The notes: generated from the sequence alone by a model not told the origin. Positions 10,817 to 22,749 are shown, counted from the first letter of the stretch. The stretch: DNA of 64,000 bases from Xenopus tropicalis (GCF_000004195.4 NC_030683.2:68915764-68979763), one strand, 5' to 3'. Program-made: numbers and translations.

Positions 10817-11930
10817 AGGTAAAGTTTTATTTTTTTTGTAATGCTGACGAGTGATTGTGGATTGCCTCAGTGATTCTTCTCGTGGAGGGGGTGTATGTTG
10901 TCAAGAAAGTTAGTCAGTCATCCTGTGCCTTATTGCTGGCTTTCATATTCCTTATGGGCATAGAGTCCTGTGAAGAAAGAATAGCCTTTTTTTTGCTGGC
11001 TAGCAATTTATGCAGGGGATAGCCTCTGTATGAAAATCATTCCACAAGTTCATCAAGTTGGATCATCAGAGTATTACAACTGGAATTGTTGCGGACCATC
11101 CTCAGCATTTGTGAATATGGGATACTCCCTAGAAGATGTGGGGGGTGAAATGACGTGTGATGTAATAAGGTGTTCCTATCTGTGGGCTTTCTGTATGTTT
11201 TAGTGCTGATGCAGAGCTGTAAATCCAGAAATGGAGATCAGTGGAACTGCAACAAGCTGTAAAGTGTATAGGGGAGGGTAAGGAATTTAATTCATTAACC
11301 ATCACATGGAACTGCTCGGTGGTACCTGTCCACAAGAGAAACAGATCATCTATGAAACTCTACATTCTGTAAATGTAATCATTATAAGCAGAAAAAATAT
11401 GTTGTTGCTCATATTCAGTCATACACAGGTTGGCGAAGGCTGGAGCCACATTAGAGCTCATATATGTACCACTTGGTTGAAGATAGTAGCAGAGTTCAAA
11501 TTTAAAATAATTCAATTTCAAACATTATTCAAGTAAATCAATCAAGAATTCTGTTTTGGGTCTAATATGGTCCTCAACTTGTATAAGAATATTACGAACA
11601 ACATCAATGACTTGGTCTGTAGGGATGACAGTGTAGAGTGATGTGACATCCATCGTGGCCACTAGTGTGTTGGGAGGTAGTGGGTAGGAGCTTTTGAGTT
11701 TCACATATCACGAATGTAAGTGGTGGATTTCTGAACAATGGGTTGAAGATAACAATCAACTTATATAGCCAGAGGTTGTAGTACTGAATCACAGGCACTG
11801 ACTATCCGGAGGGGTCACGTCATTCTTATGAATCTTTGGTAATGTGTACAGAATTGGGCACACCGGATGTTCTTGTGTAAGGAAGGAGTGTGTAGATTCT
11901 GAGATGAGGCCCTGTAAAAGTGCACGTTGT
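10817..11930 (-). pseudogene. Penelope-like reverse transcriptase, 5'-truncated and frameshifted
   Basis: Minus-strand motifs in order: LPKIHK (about 11823-11848), DVTSLYT (RT motif A with its catalytic Asp, about 11633-11656), and FIDDLFLLW (motif C with the Asp pair, 11345-11356 for FIDD). These are diagnostic of Penelope-type RTs, which are related to telomerase and lack the usual YxDD signature. A stop lies a few residues before FIDD and several frame changes occur between motifs. The N-terminal part is absent. The enzyme would have copied its RNA in the nucleus at an endonuclease-made nick, but this copy is dead. Confidence 0.9.
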
Positions 11931-11949
11931 ATGGCAGAATTCACCCGTG

Positions 11950-11969
11950 TATATATATATATATATATA
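11950..11969. repeat. (TA)n microsatellite at right border of the Penelope element
   Basis: About ten TA dinucleotides directly beyond the 5'-truncated end of the Penelope element, mirroring the tract at 7501-7539. Confidence 0.9.
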
Positions 11970-12179
11970 CATACTACACGGTTACAGTTATTAAATCATT
12001 AATTTTGCTTATCAGTATAAAGAGGATTGGATTTTAATTATTTTAAATTTTAATAATTGATTGTATGAAACAGAAACCAATATACACATTTGTAAACCAT
12101 AGAACATTGTGTAGCCTATTGCTTGAATTAAAAGAGAAGGTAACTTTTTATGTGACTTAGTATATTATAGAATGGATGG

Positions 12180-12424
12180 ATCTTTTCTAAAACACTTTTA
12201 ACCTTTATTATTTATTTTTTACTGGTTTTTAATTTAGTTCATATTTTTCTTATTTTCAGCCTGTAACATAATATGGTATCTAGTTGTTGGGGTCACTCAC
12301 CCTGAACACCAAAAAATGTAATTTCTTAGCAACCAAACCAACAGCTGCAGAAGAAAAACATTTAATATCTAGAAAAAACACAAAGAAATAAAGGCTAACT
12401 TCAATTTATCTTAGAATACTGTTG
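12180..12424. mobile_element. Diverged T2/Kolobok-type MITE remnant
   Basis: Order and wording (TTTTTACTGGTTTTTAATTT, GTTGGGGTCACTCACCCTGA, TTAGCAACCA, ACAGCTGCAGAA) resemble an abundant frog MITE in which GGGGTCACTGACCC precedes CTAGCAACCAGA. Ends have decayed. The assignment is from memory of the family. Confidence 0.45.
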
Positions 12425-12753
12425 TACAGATATGGGACCTGTTATCCAGAATGCTTGGGACCTGAGGTTTTCCGGATAAGGGATCTTTCCATAATTTGGA
12501 TCTCCATAACTTAAATCTGCTAAAAATCATTTAAATATTGCATACACCCAATAGGCTTGTTTTGCCTCAATAAGGATTAATTATATCTTAGTTGGGATCA
12601 AGTACAAGGTACTGTTTTATTATTACAGAGAAAAAGGAAATCATTTTTAAAAATTAGAATTATTGGCTGATAATGGAGTCTATGAGAGATGGCCTTTCCA
12701 TAATTCTGAGCTTTCTGGATAACGGGTTTCCGGTTAAGGATCCCATTCCTGTA
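12425..12753. mobile_element. MITE family A, near-complete copy
   Basis: TACAGATATGGGACC opens and TCCCATTCCTGTA closes about 329 bp. The internal GGATAAGGGATC blocks are arranged as inverted repeats near both ends. This copy is the template for judging the truncated copy at 1-308 and the interrupted copy at 60102-60847. Confidence 0.8.
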
Positions 12754-12787
12754 TAAATCATATTAAATGTTAATTTTACCCCTAGGG

Positions 12788-13244
12788 GCTGATTTACTTA
12801 CCCACGAACGGGTCGAATGGAGTCCGATTGCGTTTTTTTCGTAATGATCGGTACTTTGCGATTTTTTCGTATGTTTTGCAATTTTTTCGGATTCTTTACG
12901 AATTTTTCGGATCCAATACGATTTTTGCGTAAAAACGCGAGTTTTCCTATCCATTACGAAAGTTGCGTAAAAAGTTGCGCATTTTGCGTAGCGTTAAAAC
13001 TTACGCGAAAAATGCGCAACTTTTCGCGTAAGTTTTAACGCTACGAAAAATGCGCAACTTTTTACGCAACTTTCGTAATGGATACGAAAAACTCGCGTTT
13101 TTACGCAAAAATCGTATTGGTAACGAAAAATTCGTACAGAATCCGAAAAAATCGCAAAACATACGAAAAAGTCGCAAAATGTTCGTTTTCAAGTCGGAAC
13201 TTTTCCAATTCGGGTCGGATTCGTGGGTTAGTAAATCAGCCCCC
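12788..13244. mobile_element. Harbinger-like foldback MITE, 457-bp near-palindrome, TAG TSD
   Basis: GGGCTGATTTACTTACCCAC pairs with GTGGGTTAGTAAATCAGCCC. TAG is duplicated at 12785-12787 and 13245-13247. Arms of roughly 220 bp remain alignable along nearly the whole length, centred near 13020 on GCGAAAAATGCGCAAC. Unlike family H1 it lacks the CCTATGGGAGGCTTCC core, so it is essentially all inverted repeat. Confidence 0.88.
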
Positions 13245-13247
13245 TAG

Positions 13248-15358
13248 TGTCTAGCAGTGATTGTCATGAGATATTTATAAGAATTTATACTCTACCCTAT
13301 ATTAGGCAGATATCAGCCTTCTGCTAAAACAAAGAATATATTGATATATTTCTCCGCCTTTGCCTTTTTGGTATGTATGTTTCAGAGAGCTTTGTGGCAT
13401 TTTGAAGTAGCACATTTTTTATCTTTGAAACCAACAATGTATCATCAGTGCAATGTTTTGTAATGTTTTGTTAGTTCCTTTGCGGGTGAATTGATTTTTT
13501 ATGATTACATTAATAATAGCTTGTATTTACAAAAGAGTTCCACAGTACTGTTTAACTATAGATCAGATGAATCAGTTTAACTTGCAGTGTTGTAATAATG
13601 TTATTAAATGTCAAAACAGGGGCCCATTTATTGACCTAATATGGACTGACAGGACAGCATGTTTTATAATTTGAGAAAAAGTTGCTTCTCTACTCAGTAG
13701 TATACAAATAGGCCAACCATATCTTCAATGTCTTCATTTTTACCTTCTTTTTGCTTTATTATAAGAATGTCTAATCATTTTCTTTTTATCTTCTCATCCT
13801 TGTTTATTGCAACAGTTTATTAATGTCCTATGTAATTTTGATCAGGGATTACCGATTCAGAAAGCTCCCCACTGATGATCTCTAACACTCAATGATGTTC
13901 AGGATGATGTTCAGTTGGTAGACAAGTACATTCTGCTGTATTGACACCTACTTTGATTTATTCAAACTATTAAACACTTTTTTAATACTTAAATATGTGT
14001 AAAAATATTTATAATTTGCCAATTTATTGATAGTAAAGTTGTTACTGGCTTAGCTTCCATTTTTTTTCCTTACTTTTGTTGCCACTGTCTCTTGGGCATG
14101 CTGGCCACAAACTTCCTTATCTTCTCTGACAGGCCATTTACTGTGTTTATTATCCAATTACAAAAAGCCTGAAGGTGATAAAACCTAGAGGATCAAGCCC
14201 CTGTCACACATAGTGTTTCTCCATTATTTGCCAGAAAAGGACATGGGATTTGACCAGCTTCTGCCATATGTGCAGTAACTAGCTTGAGATTCACCTGTTT
14301 GTACCACTATTCCCCTTAACAAAGCATAATCATTTAGGAAAAGTTGTAAGGGGGTATAAAGCAGAATATGTTAGCACACAGCCTATTAACAATTTTTGTG
14401 GTGATTGTCTGCTTTGTTTTATTTGACATGGTTTATCCAATGGAATTTTCTAAAAGGAAGTCAGCTAACACAGAAAAAAATGTTAAGTCCTTGACGTATA
14501 AAAATGTAGTCTGAAAGAGGGTTTGCAGACACAGACAGTTAGTCACCTAATATCATCAGGACTGGATTAAATGGAGCTCTAGACAAATGACACAAAATAT
14601 TTCTATTGTTTTTCCACAATGTCTATGTACACTTTATAATTGGAAAAGTGGGATAAAAAAAGGCTTTTTAATTCCAATGGTTCAGTTCATATTTGTTCTT
14701 GCGGAAAAGCCAGTGTTATATTCCTTTCACTTGCTTTTTAGGATTAGACTGCTTTTATGCCATACACACATCTAGGCAAATAATTCATGCCACATGCTCA
14801 CTGCTATTTTCAATTTCAGATTTTTCTTAATGGGTAGAACTAAATTATGGGTCAATTCGGTGCTGGTAAGTCAAAATAGATAGTGACAGTGAGAGTGCAT
14901 GCTTGCTTATTAACCGGTTAACCACTCACCACTACAGCATGATTAACAGCTCTAAGCCTGTGGCTGCTTATGAGATGTCATATCTAAGAGTGAATTGCAG
15001 AAGGGTAGTTTAAAGAACCATGGGGTCTGTGGAGGAACTAGAAACTAAGGGTGGCAGACAGGCCCTGATTCACCTTTAAGAGTGCTTAGGGGAACAAACG
15101 TAGGTATGTTTGTTTGTGGGATTGTTGCAGCTGTTGGCTGGAGCAGTTTACTTGCCAGCACAATCTTCTGGAGTGTCAGTAGCAGCTGGTGCAGTCAAAG
15201 GAATGGCCATGAAGCTTAAATATGGGTGTAAAATGTGGAAACTGGACCTGAGGCCACAACCCTTTTAACAAACTGGGACATCAAAGGTGCAATAACTGAG
15301 TTAGCCAGGGTAGACAACATGGCTTTACCAGACAGCATCCACATTGCTGATCCAGCAC
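13248..15358. other. Apparently single-copy AT-rich DNA
   Basis: About 2.1 kb with no recognisable repeat terminus, gene or RNA. Confidence 0.5.
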
Positions 15359-16612
15359 TACATAGTAACATAGTAAGTTGGGTTGAAAAAAGACATACGT
15401 CCATCACGTTCAACCATAATGCCTATATCTAACCTGCTTAACTACTAGTTGATCCAGAGGAAGGCAAAAAACCCCATCTGAAGCCTCTCTAATTTGCCGC
15501 AGAGGGGAAAAAATTCCTTCCTGACTCCAAGATGGCAATCGGACCAGTCCCTGGATCAACTTGTACTAAGAGTTATCTCCCATAACCCTGTATTCCCTCA
15601 CTTGTACTGAGAGCTATCTTCCATAACCCTGTATTCCCTAACTTGCTAAGAATCAATCCAGCCCCTTCTTAAAGTTATATAATGTATGAGCCATTACGAC
15701 TGATTCGGGGAGGGAATTCCACAACTTCACAGCTCTCACTGTAAAAAATCCTTTCCGAATATTTAAATGGAACCTCCCTTCTTCTAAACGGAGTGGGTGC
15801 CCTTGTGTCCGTTGGAAGGACCTACTGGTAAATAAAACATTAGAAAGGTTATTATATGCACCCCTTATATATTTATACATAGTTATCATGTCACCTCTTA
15901 AGCGCCTCTTCTCCAGTGTAAACAGACCCAACTTGGCCAGTCTTTCTTCATAACTGAGACTTTCCATACCCTTTACCAACTTAGTTGCCCTTCTCTGGAC
16001 CCTCTAACTCAATAATGTCCCGTTTGAGCACTGGAGACCAAAACTGAACAGCATATTCTAGATGGGGCCTTACCAGTGCTCTGTAAAGGGGAAGAATAAC
16101 CCTCTCCTCCCGTGAATCTATACCCCTTTTAATACAGCTCAAAACCTTGTTTGCCCTTGCAGCTGCTGCCTGGCATTGCTTGCTACAGCCAAGTTTATTA
16201 TCTACAAGGACTCCAAGGTCCTTCTCTATTATGGATTTGCCTAGTGCAGTTCCATTAAGGGTATACGGGGCTTGCATATTTTTACATCCCAGGTGCATGA
16301 CCTTACATTTATCCACATTAAATCTCATCTGCCACTTAGCTGCCCAGATTGCCAGTTGGTCAAGATCCTGCTGCAAGGATGTCACATCCTGGATAGCATT
16401 GACTGGTCTGCAGAGTTTTGTGTCATCTGCAAACACTGATACATTACTTATAATACCCTCCCCTAAGTTATGAACAAGTTAAACAAAAGTGGACCCAGTA
16501 CAGAACCCTAAAGGACCCCACTGAGAACCTTACTCCAAGTAGAGAATGTACCATTAACAACCACCCTCTGTACCCGATCCTGTAGCCAGTTTTCTATCCA
16601 CTAGGTGGATTG
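15359..16612 (-). mobile_element. CR1 LINE 3' end, 5'-truncated (copy 1)
   Basis: The plus strand begins CATAGTAACATAGTAAG, the complement of the CTATGTTA-type tandem tail of frog CR1 elements. Reading leftward on the minus strand from 16612 gives RT motifs, the conserved C-terminal half of the CR1 ORF2, a 3' UTR and the tail. 5' truncation is typical of CR1. A close sister lies at 19233-20129; the plus-strand copy at 54732 belongs to a different subfamily. Confidence 0.93.
15640..16612 (-). pseudogene. CR1 reverse transcriptase C-terminal half, decayed
   Basis: The minus-strand translation contains RVQRVVVNGTFSTW (about 16530-16590), GSVLGPLLFNLF, FADDTKL (catalytic Asp pair, about 16419-16436), FNVDKCKVMHLG, EKDLGVLVDNKL, PLYRALVRPHLEYAVQFW and LSYEERLAKLGLFTLEKRRL. 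These follow CR1-clade ORF2 order from the RT palm to the C-terminal domain. A stop precedes GSVLGP and frame changes occur near 16460 and 15980. The product would be the RT that primes on nicked DNA. The endonuclease domain is missing because of 5' truncation. Confidence 0.92.
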
Positions 16613-18711
16613 TATTTTTTGTGCAGGCCCCAATGACATTTATTTCCAGAGGTCAGGGAAAAATATGGAAAGGTGAGTTTGTAAAAAATTGTACAACGTT
16701 TGACAAGGCATTTACACTGGTGCAAGTGGTAACATGTGCCGTGGCTACCTCTGCCGACTGGGGTGGCATTGCCACTGATACAAGGGCACTAGGGCAACAT
16801 ATAAAAGGATAAGTTGTGGATTATCAGATTCAGATGAAGTCAGGCTTGCTGTTGTTGCTTTCTGGTCAGGTGACAGAGGTCATTTAGCCTTAAGAACTGA
16901 CAAAAACAGCAGCAGCATTGTCATTTCTCTTCAAGTTGAAGGGTCAAAAGGACATCACAAGGGAATTTCTATTTTTTGTGTATGTGTGCTGTGGTGGGCA
17001 CAGCACAATAAACAGTGAAAGATAAAAAGCCTCTGCTATATTTTTCACTCAAGCAGCTCAATAGCACTTGAACATCTAAGCCAGAGGTCAGCCTCCTTTG
17101 AGCGACTTTTTCCATATTGTTCTTTTGAGTTTTTACAGTTTGGGAATCTGTATGCCACAGTAAAACAAAGCCAGGTGGGTGCAACGGGGAAACAGTATCC
17201 CTGCTGAATTCATAGAACTACTTGGCAAAACCTCGCCAGTTCTCACTAGAGAATGCATGACAATCTCCATAAAGAAGCACACATGCATCAGGCACTTGTA
17301 ATGACAGGACTGCTTGGTTGTTTCTGGGAATCTTGCTTTCTCTATCCACAAGGGAATTCCCAAGATATCTCAATATCTAGCTCTGACCCACATCTATTCC
17401 ATCCAAAACTAGCTCCCCATTCCATCTTAACTCTTGTTCAGGTCTTATTTCTAATGTTAATAGTATCATTTAGAGACTTCAAATTCCCCAAGGAGAGCAG
17501 AGAGAAAGTTTATCCCTGACAGATGAGAAAAAAACCCTCATCAATATTGTACTGCTTTCTAAATCACATTTAAAAAATTCTATTTCTGCTACTCCAGTTT
17601 TTCTTTATAAAGAATATTATTATAAATAATTCCCTGTAGACATAAATAATGCATTATATTACTTTGTGCCTGCTTACATACTGCATTCATATAGCTATTT
17701 GTATAATGAAAATTACCAGTATATCTGAGTGTTATTTAATCCTCTTTCAACTATTGAAGGTGTATTTTCTTCATATTACAGAAACTATAGAATAGAAAGT
17801 CACTATCTTGATACCAGTTTAGAAAGCAATGTTAATGAAGACAAGGAAGAACTTTAAATTTGAGTTGTAATATTATGTAGGTATATGATGAAGGTATATA
17901 GTAATCTTCTTGGAACCTTTATGCAAAGTGAACTAGTTAAACAATTGCTGTAATTAAACAGATATGTATAAGGATTCTTTGCATGCCCCATAGTGAGACT
18001 GTTTGGCAGATGCTGTAAAAATATTCCAAGGTTTCAATATTTTTTGAGATGAACCATCCACATGGTTCCTGTTACAGTTTGTCTCAGCATAGGTGCATGG
18101 TTAAATGACAACTGGGATTTTATCAAAGAATATATTTGATTGTCCACTAATAAGTATCTTTAGTTTAGTTGTCTCAACAAACTAATGAGCCACAGAACCT
18201 CTGGCCATGACCATCAACAAGGTATATACAAACCCATATTTATCTATTAGATTAGATTCTAAATTGTCTTGCTTTTCTCTATACACGTTTGCAGCCCTAT
18301 TACCCCAAGCAACAGTGCTAACTGAAAACAGTTCTACTGAGTTCTATCTATACTCCTTTATGTGTTTGAGGAAAGCCACTTCAAGTAAAACTTTGTTTTT
18401 TACAATGTTTCTTTATAAATGCAACATAAATGTGAATGCTATTGCCAACAACTTGAAGATGTCGACACACCCCTCCACCTTGCAGCCATGTTCCTAACTT
18501 TAATCCTGCCCACCCAGCCCTCCTAAATGCTTAAAGTTTTTTCAGTTCTATAGATAAGTCTAGATTTCTACTTCAGCAGCACACCAGAGAACTGCCATAC
18601 TTATTCTCTCCTTTTTAGTTTATACAAAGAATTGCAGCCTTTGTTTTTGCACATTACCCACTGCATAGGGCACTGTATATAAGGTATTTCATTTGTAAGA
18701 TAGTTCTAGAC
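16613..18711. other. Apparently single-copy DNA
   Basis: About 2.1 kb without a recognised gene, RNA or repeat end. Small open frames have no protein family resemblance that I can see. Confidence 0.5.
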
Positions 18712-19000
18712 CAGGGATCCCCAACCTTTTTTGCTTGTGAGCCACACTCAGATGTAAAAAGTGTCGGTGAGCCACACAAGCATTAAAAAAGTTCTTTGGG
18801 GATGCCAAATAAGAGCTGTGATTGGCTATTGGGTAGCCCCATGTGGAAAGCTGGCCTGCAGGAGGCTCTGCATGGAGTAAAACTATGTCTCTGTGCTTCC
18901 AAAAGCCAGAAATGTAAAAATGGCACCTACTTTGAAGCCTGACTAAAAAGTTTAGGTTTGGCATATGCCAAGAGAGCAATAGCTGCCTGAATGCCATAAT
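18712..19000. mobile_element. hAT-type element fragment (CAGGGATCCCCAACC end)
   Basis: It begins CAGGGATCCCCAACC, a hAT-type terminus that I recognise from a common frog family, and continues with GTGAGCCACA repeats and a CTGTGATTGGCTATTGGGTA block. The inverted right terminus (GGTTGGGGATC) is absent, so the copy is 3'-truncated and its right limit is approximate. Confidence 0.65.
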
Positions 19001-19232
19001 TCTCATTGTAAAGGGTAGGAGGAATGCTGATTTTGCCTGTTATACAAAAAGTTAAAGTGACACTGCTTCCTATTTGTGGCAGCAGTTTGGAAAAGGGCCT
19101 TAACTGCTTCAGCTCAATACTTAACCCCCCCCCCCAATTATCAAATTCAGATTTTTAGCAGTTTTGACCCATAGTAAATCCCGATTTAATCCAGAACCAA
19201 CTCCTGTATTTTTAAATAACCTAAAAAACAAA

Positions 19233-20129
19233 AGTAACATAGTAACATAGTAAGTTGGGTTGAAAAAGGACGTACGTCCATCACGTTCAACCATAATGCC
19301 TATATATAACCTGCCTAACTTCTAGTTGATCCAGAGGAAGGCAAAAAACCCCATCTGAAGCCTCTCTAATTAGCCACAGAGGGGGAAAAATTCCTTCCTG
19401 ACTCCAAGATGGCAATTGGATCAACTTATAACCCTGAATCAACCCATTACCCTGTATTCCCTTCACTTGCTAAGAATACATCCAGCCCCTTCTTAAAGCT
19501 ATATAATGTATCAGCCAGCACAACTGATTCGGGGAGGGAATTCCACAACTTCACAGCTTTCCAAATATTTAAATGGAACCTCCCTTCTTCGTGTCCGTTG
19601 GAAGGACCTACTGGTAAATAAAACATTAGAAAGGTTATTATCTGATCCCCTTATATATTTATACATAGTTATCATGTCACCTCTTAAGCGCCTCTTCTCC
19701 AGTGTAAACATACCCAACATGGCCAGTCTTTCTTCATAACTGAGACTTTCCATACCCTTTACCAGCTTAGTTGCCCTTCTCTGGACCCTCTAACTCAATA
19801 ATGTCCCGTTTGAGCACTGGAGACCAGAACTGAACAGCATATTCTAGATGGGGCCTTACCAGTGCTCTGTAAAGGGGAAGAATAACCCCCTCCTCCCGTG
19901 AATCTATACCCCTTTTAATACAGCTCAAAATCTTGTTTGCCCTTGCAGCTGCTGCCTGGCATTGCTTGCTACAGCCAAGTTTATTATCTACAAGGACTCC
20001 AAGGTCCTTCTCCATTATGGATTTGCCTAGTGCAGTCCCATTAAGGGTATAAGTGGCTTGCATATTTTTACATCCCAGGTGCATGACCTTACATTTATCC
20101 ACATTAAATCTCATCTGCCACTTAGCCGC
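19233..20129 (-). mobile_element. CR1 LINE 3' end, 5'-truncated (copy 2)
   Basis: It starts with GTAACATAGTAACATAGTAAG on the plus strand and runs parallel to copy 1, but has internal deletions near 19555 and 19590 that remove stretches copy 1 keeps. The 5' break is abrupt at the CR1 sequence for the WQMRFNV segment and is followed at once by a CATA microsatellite. Confidence 0.93.
19500..20129 (-). pseudogene. CR1 RT C-terminal fragment
   Basis: Minus-strand blocks AKWQMRFNVDKCKVMHLG, EKDLGVLVDNKL, PLYRALVRPHLEYAVQFW and LSYEERLAMLGMFTLEKRRL follow the CR1 order. The FADD catalytic motif is missing because truncation falls just downstream of it. A frame break lies near 19760 and the C-terminal part is deleted in places. 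Not functional. Confidence 0.9.
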
Positions 20130-20160
20130 ATATACATACATACATACATACATACATACG
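20130..20160. repeat. (CATA)n microsatellite
   Basis: Seven or so TACA/CATA units exactly at the truncated end of CR1 copy 2. Confidence 0.93.
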
Positions 20161-20865
20161 CATTTTAAAACAGTTGCTTAATCTGCTGTAAAAATTGCTG
20201 AAAGTTGTTTAGCTTCCCATACAGCAGTTCCAAAGAACAGATGTAATTCCACATTATAATATTCATCTTTGACATTTATGCGCCATTTCACTTTTTTTTT
20301 TCTTTAAACATTTAAGTGACCTACACAGTTATAGTCAAGGAGGGTCCACAGTTTCCATGGAAACAGTTTCCCCATTTAAATGCTTTTTAGTGTTGGCCAG
20401 GTGATTAGATAGAGTGAAAAAGGAAATCTAAAACAGTGCAGTTACTTATTGCAGAAGACAGATATTAAACCGTTCCTTTTTAACAAAACAGCACCTTCTT
20501 TCTCAAAGTGGTGCTGTTTTACCAACTAAAAATACAGTCGCCTTTAGTAAGAGAGGTGCTGGATGGATTTGAGATGCAAATCAAAGGTGATTAAATGACT
20601 CTATTCAAACAAACAGACAAGCAAATAAAGAACAGCTGCTGGAGGATTTTTAATTAACCCCATAATAGTCATCATAAATGCTGTTTTTCTGTTTGTGGTA
20701 AAAAACCTATGCCTACGGTAAAATCTTTGAATACAGTTACATTGATGTAATGAGTGGACAGATTCTATCCAGGCAACTAAAAAGGCCTTAGTTAGGGCAC
20801 TCACTGTGGAGCAATGTCAGCACTAGAAATATTCAAAGGGATAGTTGGATTTTTAAGGGTGATGA
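20161..20865. other. Apparently single-copy DNA
   Basis: No gene or repeat recognised. It contains the short inverted pair AAAACAGCACC and GGTGCTGTTTT around 20485-20520. Confidence 0.45.
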
Positions 20866-21411
20866 ACAAAATTTTACGCCGTTTTTACACGGCGAAGCCT
20901 GGCGAATTTTTTCGCCGTTTTTTACACAGCATAATAAATATGCCCCTTAAGGTGTTATTTATCAACATTCAAATTCCATTTTTTTCCAGCAATTTGAGTT
21001 TTTTGCTGTAAAACTCCTAAAATTTTGATTGTGGTTCAAAGACTCAAACATATTTATTAAATGCAAAAAAAAAAATGAAACTCAAATGTAAAACTTCAGC
21101 ATCTAAAAACTTGTGAGTTTATGTAGAAGTCAAGGGGAGTCGTCCTAGGCAAGCCATATTTCAATTCAAGTTTTTCAAATTTGAAAACGCGCAAATTCAC
21201 GGTATTTGAGTTTTTTTTTTTCAAACTATTTTTCCGTATTATTAAATAAGCAAGCATTCACATTTTTTAAAATGTGAGTTTATTCAAATCACAGAAAAAC
21301 TCTCCAATTCACAAACTTGAAATTTGTTAAATAAGCCCATCAGTTATAAGGGTCAAATTTAAAAATGCTCAAGTTCAAGGGCTCGAACATTCTTAGATCT
21401 GCCCCTTAGTG
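20866..21411. repeat. Cluster of MITE fragments (GGGGCATATTTATTA and related)
   Basis: 20866-20948 holds TTACGCCG/CGGCGAA inverted blocks and ends ATAAATATGCCCC, a typical terminus of a frog MITE. 20951 onward starts TTATTTATCAACATTCAAAT, and an inverted TTGTTAAATAAGCCC lies at about 21325. The block ends ATCTGCCCC at about 21405. Several overlapping or nested MITEs are likely, but I cannot set each boundary. Confidence 0.55.
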
Positions 21412-22019
21412 TTAATATAACGTGAGGCTATTTCTTCTTGTACTTAAATACAATTCTATTCTACAGGCCTGTTTGGAGGACTGCTCATTGAGTACCTGCT
21501 CTCACAGAAAGGGTTATTCCCTCTTTCTTAGCTGAAGGCTCTTGAGTGTGGCGAGTTCCTGACTTATTTTTAGACTACTTTGATTATAAATTGAGACTGA
21601 AAAAAGAGAGGATATCGAATAGAATTAAAGGAAAAGTAACAGAAAAAAAATGAAAATGTATAAAGGTAATTAACAATAATGTTGCTGCCCTGCACTGGTA
21701 AAAATTGTGTGTTTGCTTCAGAAAGATTACTATAGTTTATATAATACCCTGCTGTGTAGCAATAGGGGCAGTCATTCAAAAGGAGAAAAGGCACAGGGTA
21801 CATAGCTGATAGCAGATGAGCTCTGTAGAATACAATATAATTTTCCCAGCTTTAATGGCTACCCCCATGGCTACACAACAGCTTATTTATATAACTATAG
21901 TAGTGATACTGATGCAAACACATCAGTTTTAGCAGGGCAACAGTACATTATATTTTAATTTAATTACTTTAAAATGCTTTCATTTTCTGGTGTTAATTTT
22001 CCTGTACAGTGTTAACAAC
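21412..22019. other. Spacer, nothing recognised
   Basis: AT-rich, with no gene or repeat signature that I can support. Confidence 0.45.
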
Positions 22020-22325
22020 TGGACTTTTCTGAGTTTTCTTAAAAATGTTTCACCACTCATCCAAGTGGCTTCTTCAGTTGAAATGAGTGGTAGGGAATTC
22101 CCTGGCATTTAAACCCTTGAGGGTAGTACAGTCACAGACATCCAATCACAATGTTTCCATTGAACTTATTCAGTTAGGTGTTGGCTGAAACTCACAGGTG
22201 TGAGAAAGTATGTTCCAGTCACAATGGTACCATGATTCCCATTGAGGCAGGTGTAAATCTTTCAAACTACATGACTGGAAGTGTGAATTGTTGTGAAACT
22301 TTTCAAAAAAACTCAGAAAAGTCCA
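22020..22325. mobile_element. Penelope-derived inverted fragment with hammerhead-like core
   Basis: TGGACTTTTCTGAGTTTTCT on the left is inverted at the right as AAAAACTCAGAAAAGTCCA, and both arms continue into a GTGAAAC block. The left arm carries a hammerhead-like motif on the minus strand. This arrangement, two partial copies of one terminus facing each other, fits Penelope-type insertions. No TSD is evident. Confidence 0.6.
22047..22077 (-). other. Hammerhead-ribozyme-like core
   Basis: On the minus strand CTGAAGA is followed by a CCACT/AGTGG stem and then GTGAAAC. Both invariant boxes of the hammerhead catalytic core (CUGANGA and GAAA) are intact. Stems I and III are not obvious, so cleavage activity is doubtful. 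The alternative pairing of CCACTCAT with ATGAGTGG also exists just outside. Confidence 0.55.
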
Positions 22326-22337
22326 TAGGCATAGTAT

Positions 22338-22460
22338 CAGGCCCAGATTTGTGGAAAGGCCACAAAGGCCCGGGCCTAGGGCGGCAACAATTGGGGGACA
22401 TGCCGCCTGCCGCACCAAAATATTAAAGTTTTTTTCGCATACGGAGCAATGGGGACCGTG
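22338..22460. repeat. GC-rich repeat family G fragment
   Basis: CAGGCCCAGATTTGTGG, GGCCCGGGCCTAGGGCGGCA and CATACGGAGCAATGGGGACC match blocks at 29040-29172 in inverted order and the hairpin at 2373-2420. CAGG-type ends hint at hAT, unproven. Confidence 0.55.
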
Positions 22461-22749
22461 CATGTACAAACTCGTGATATATGGATATATGCAGTTATGA
22501 ATAACAAAATGAGGCAAGCATAAATATGTATGTGTGTATCTGCTTTCTGGGCTATTAGTAGGTTTACTAATTAAATAAACCTTAAAATTATATTTGTATA
22601 TGTTATAGAAGAACTTGTTCTTAACAACATTCCATCTGACCTCATTTATTTACGTTAAATTGTTAGTATTCCCATTCTGCCTATTAACATAAGTCTTACT
22701 CTTTAAGCACCATCACTGACCCCACTATCCAAAAAAAAGATTGGGGGTT

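Larger units (their letters stand above)
7541..11946 (-). mobile_element. Penelope-like (Neptune-type) retroelement, decayed
   Basis: Read on the minus strand, the order is RT (about 11930-10817), linker, GIY-YIG endonuclease (about 10110-9830), C-terminal tail, then a roughly 2-kb 3' region ending near 7541. The LPKIHK, DVTSLYT and FIDDLF motifs followed by a GIY-YIG domain define Penelope-like elements. Two MITEs (9148-9711 and 10324-10813) split it. The 5' end is truncated: sequence starts within the RT, directly beside (TA)n. The 3' end also abuts (TA)n. A hammerhead-like core lies near the 3' end at 7668-7710. Stops and frameshifts in the RT make it non-functional. Confidence 0.9.
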
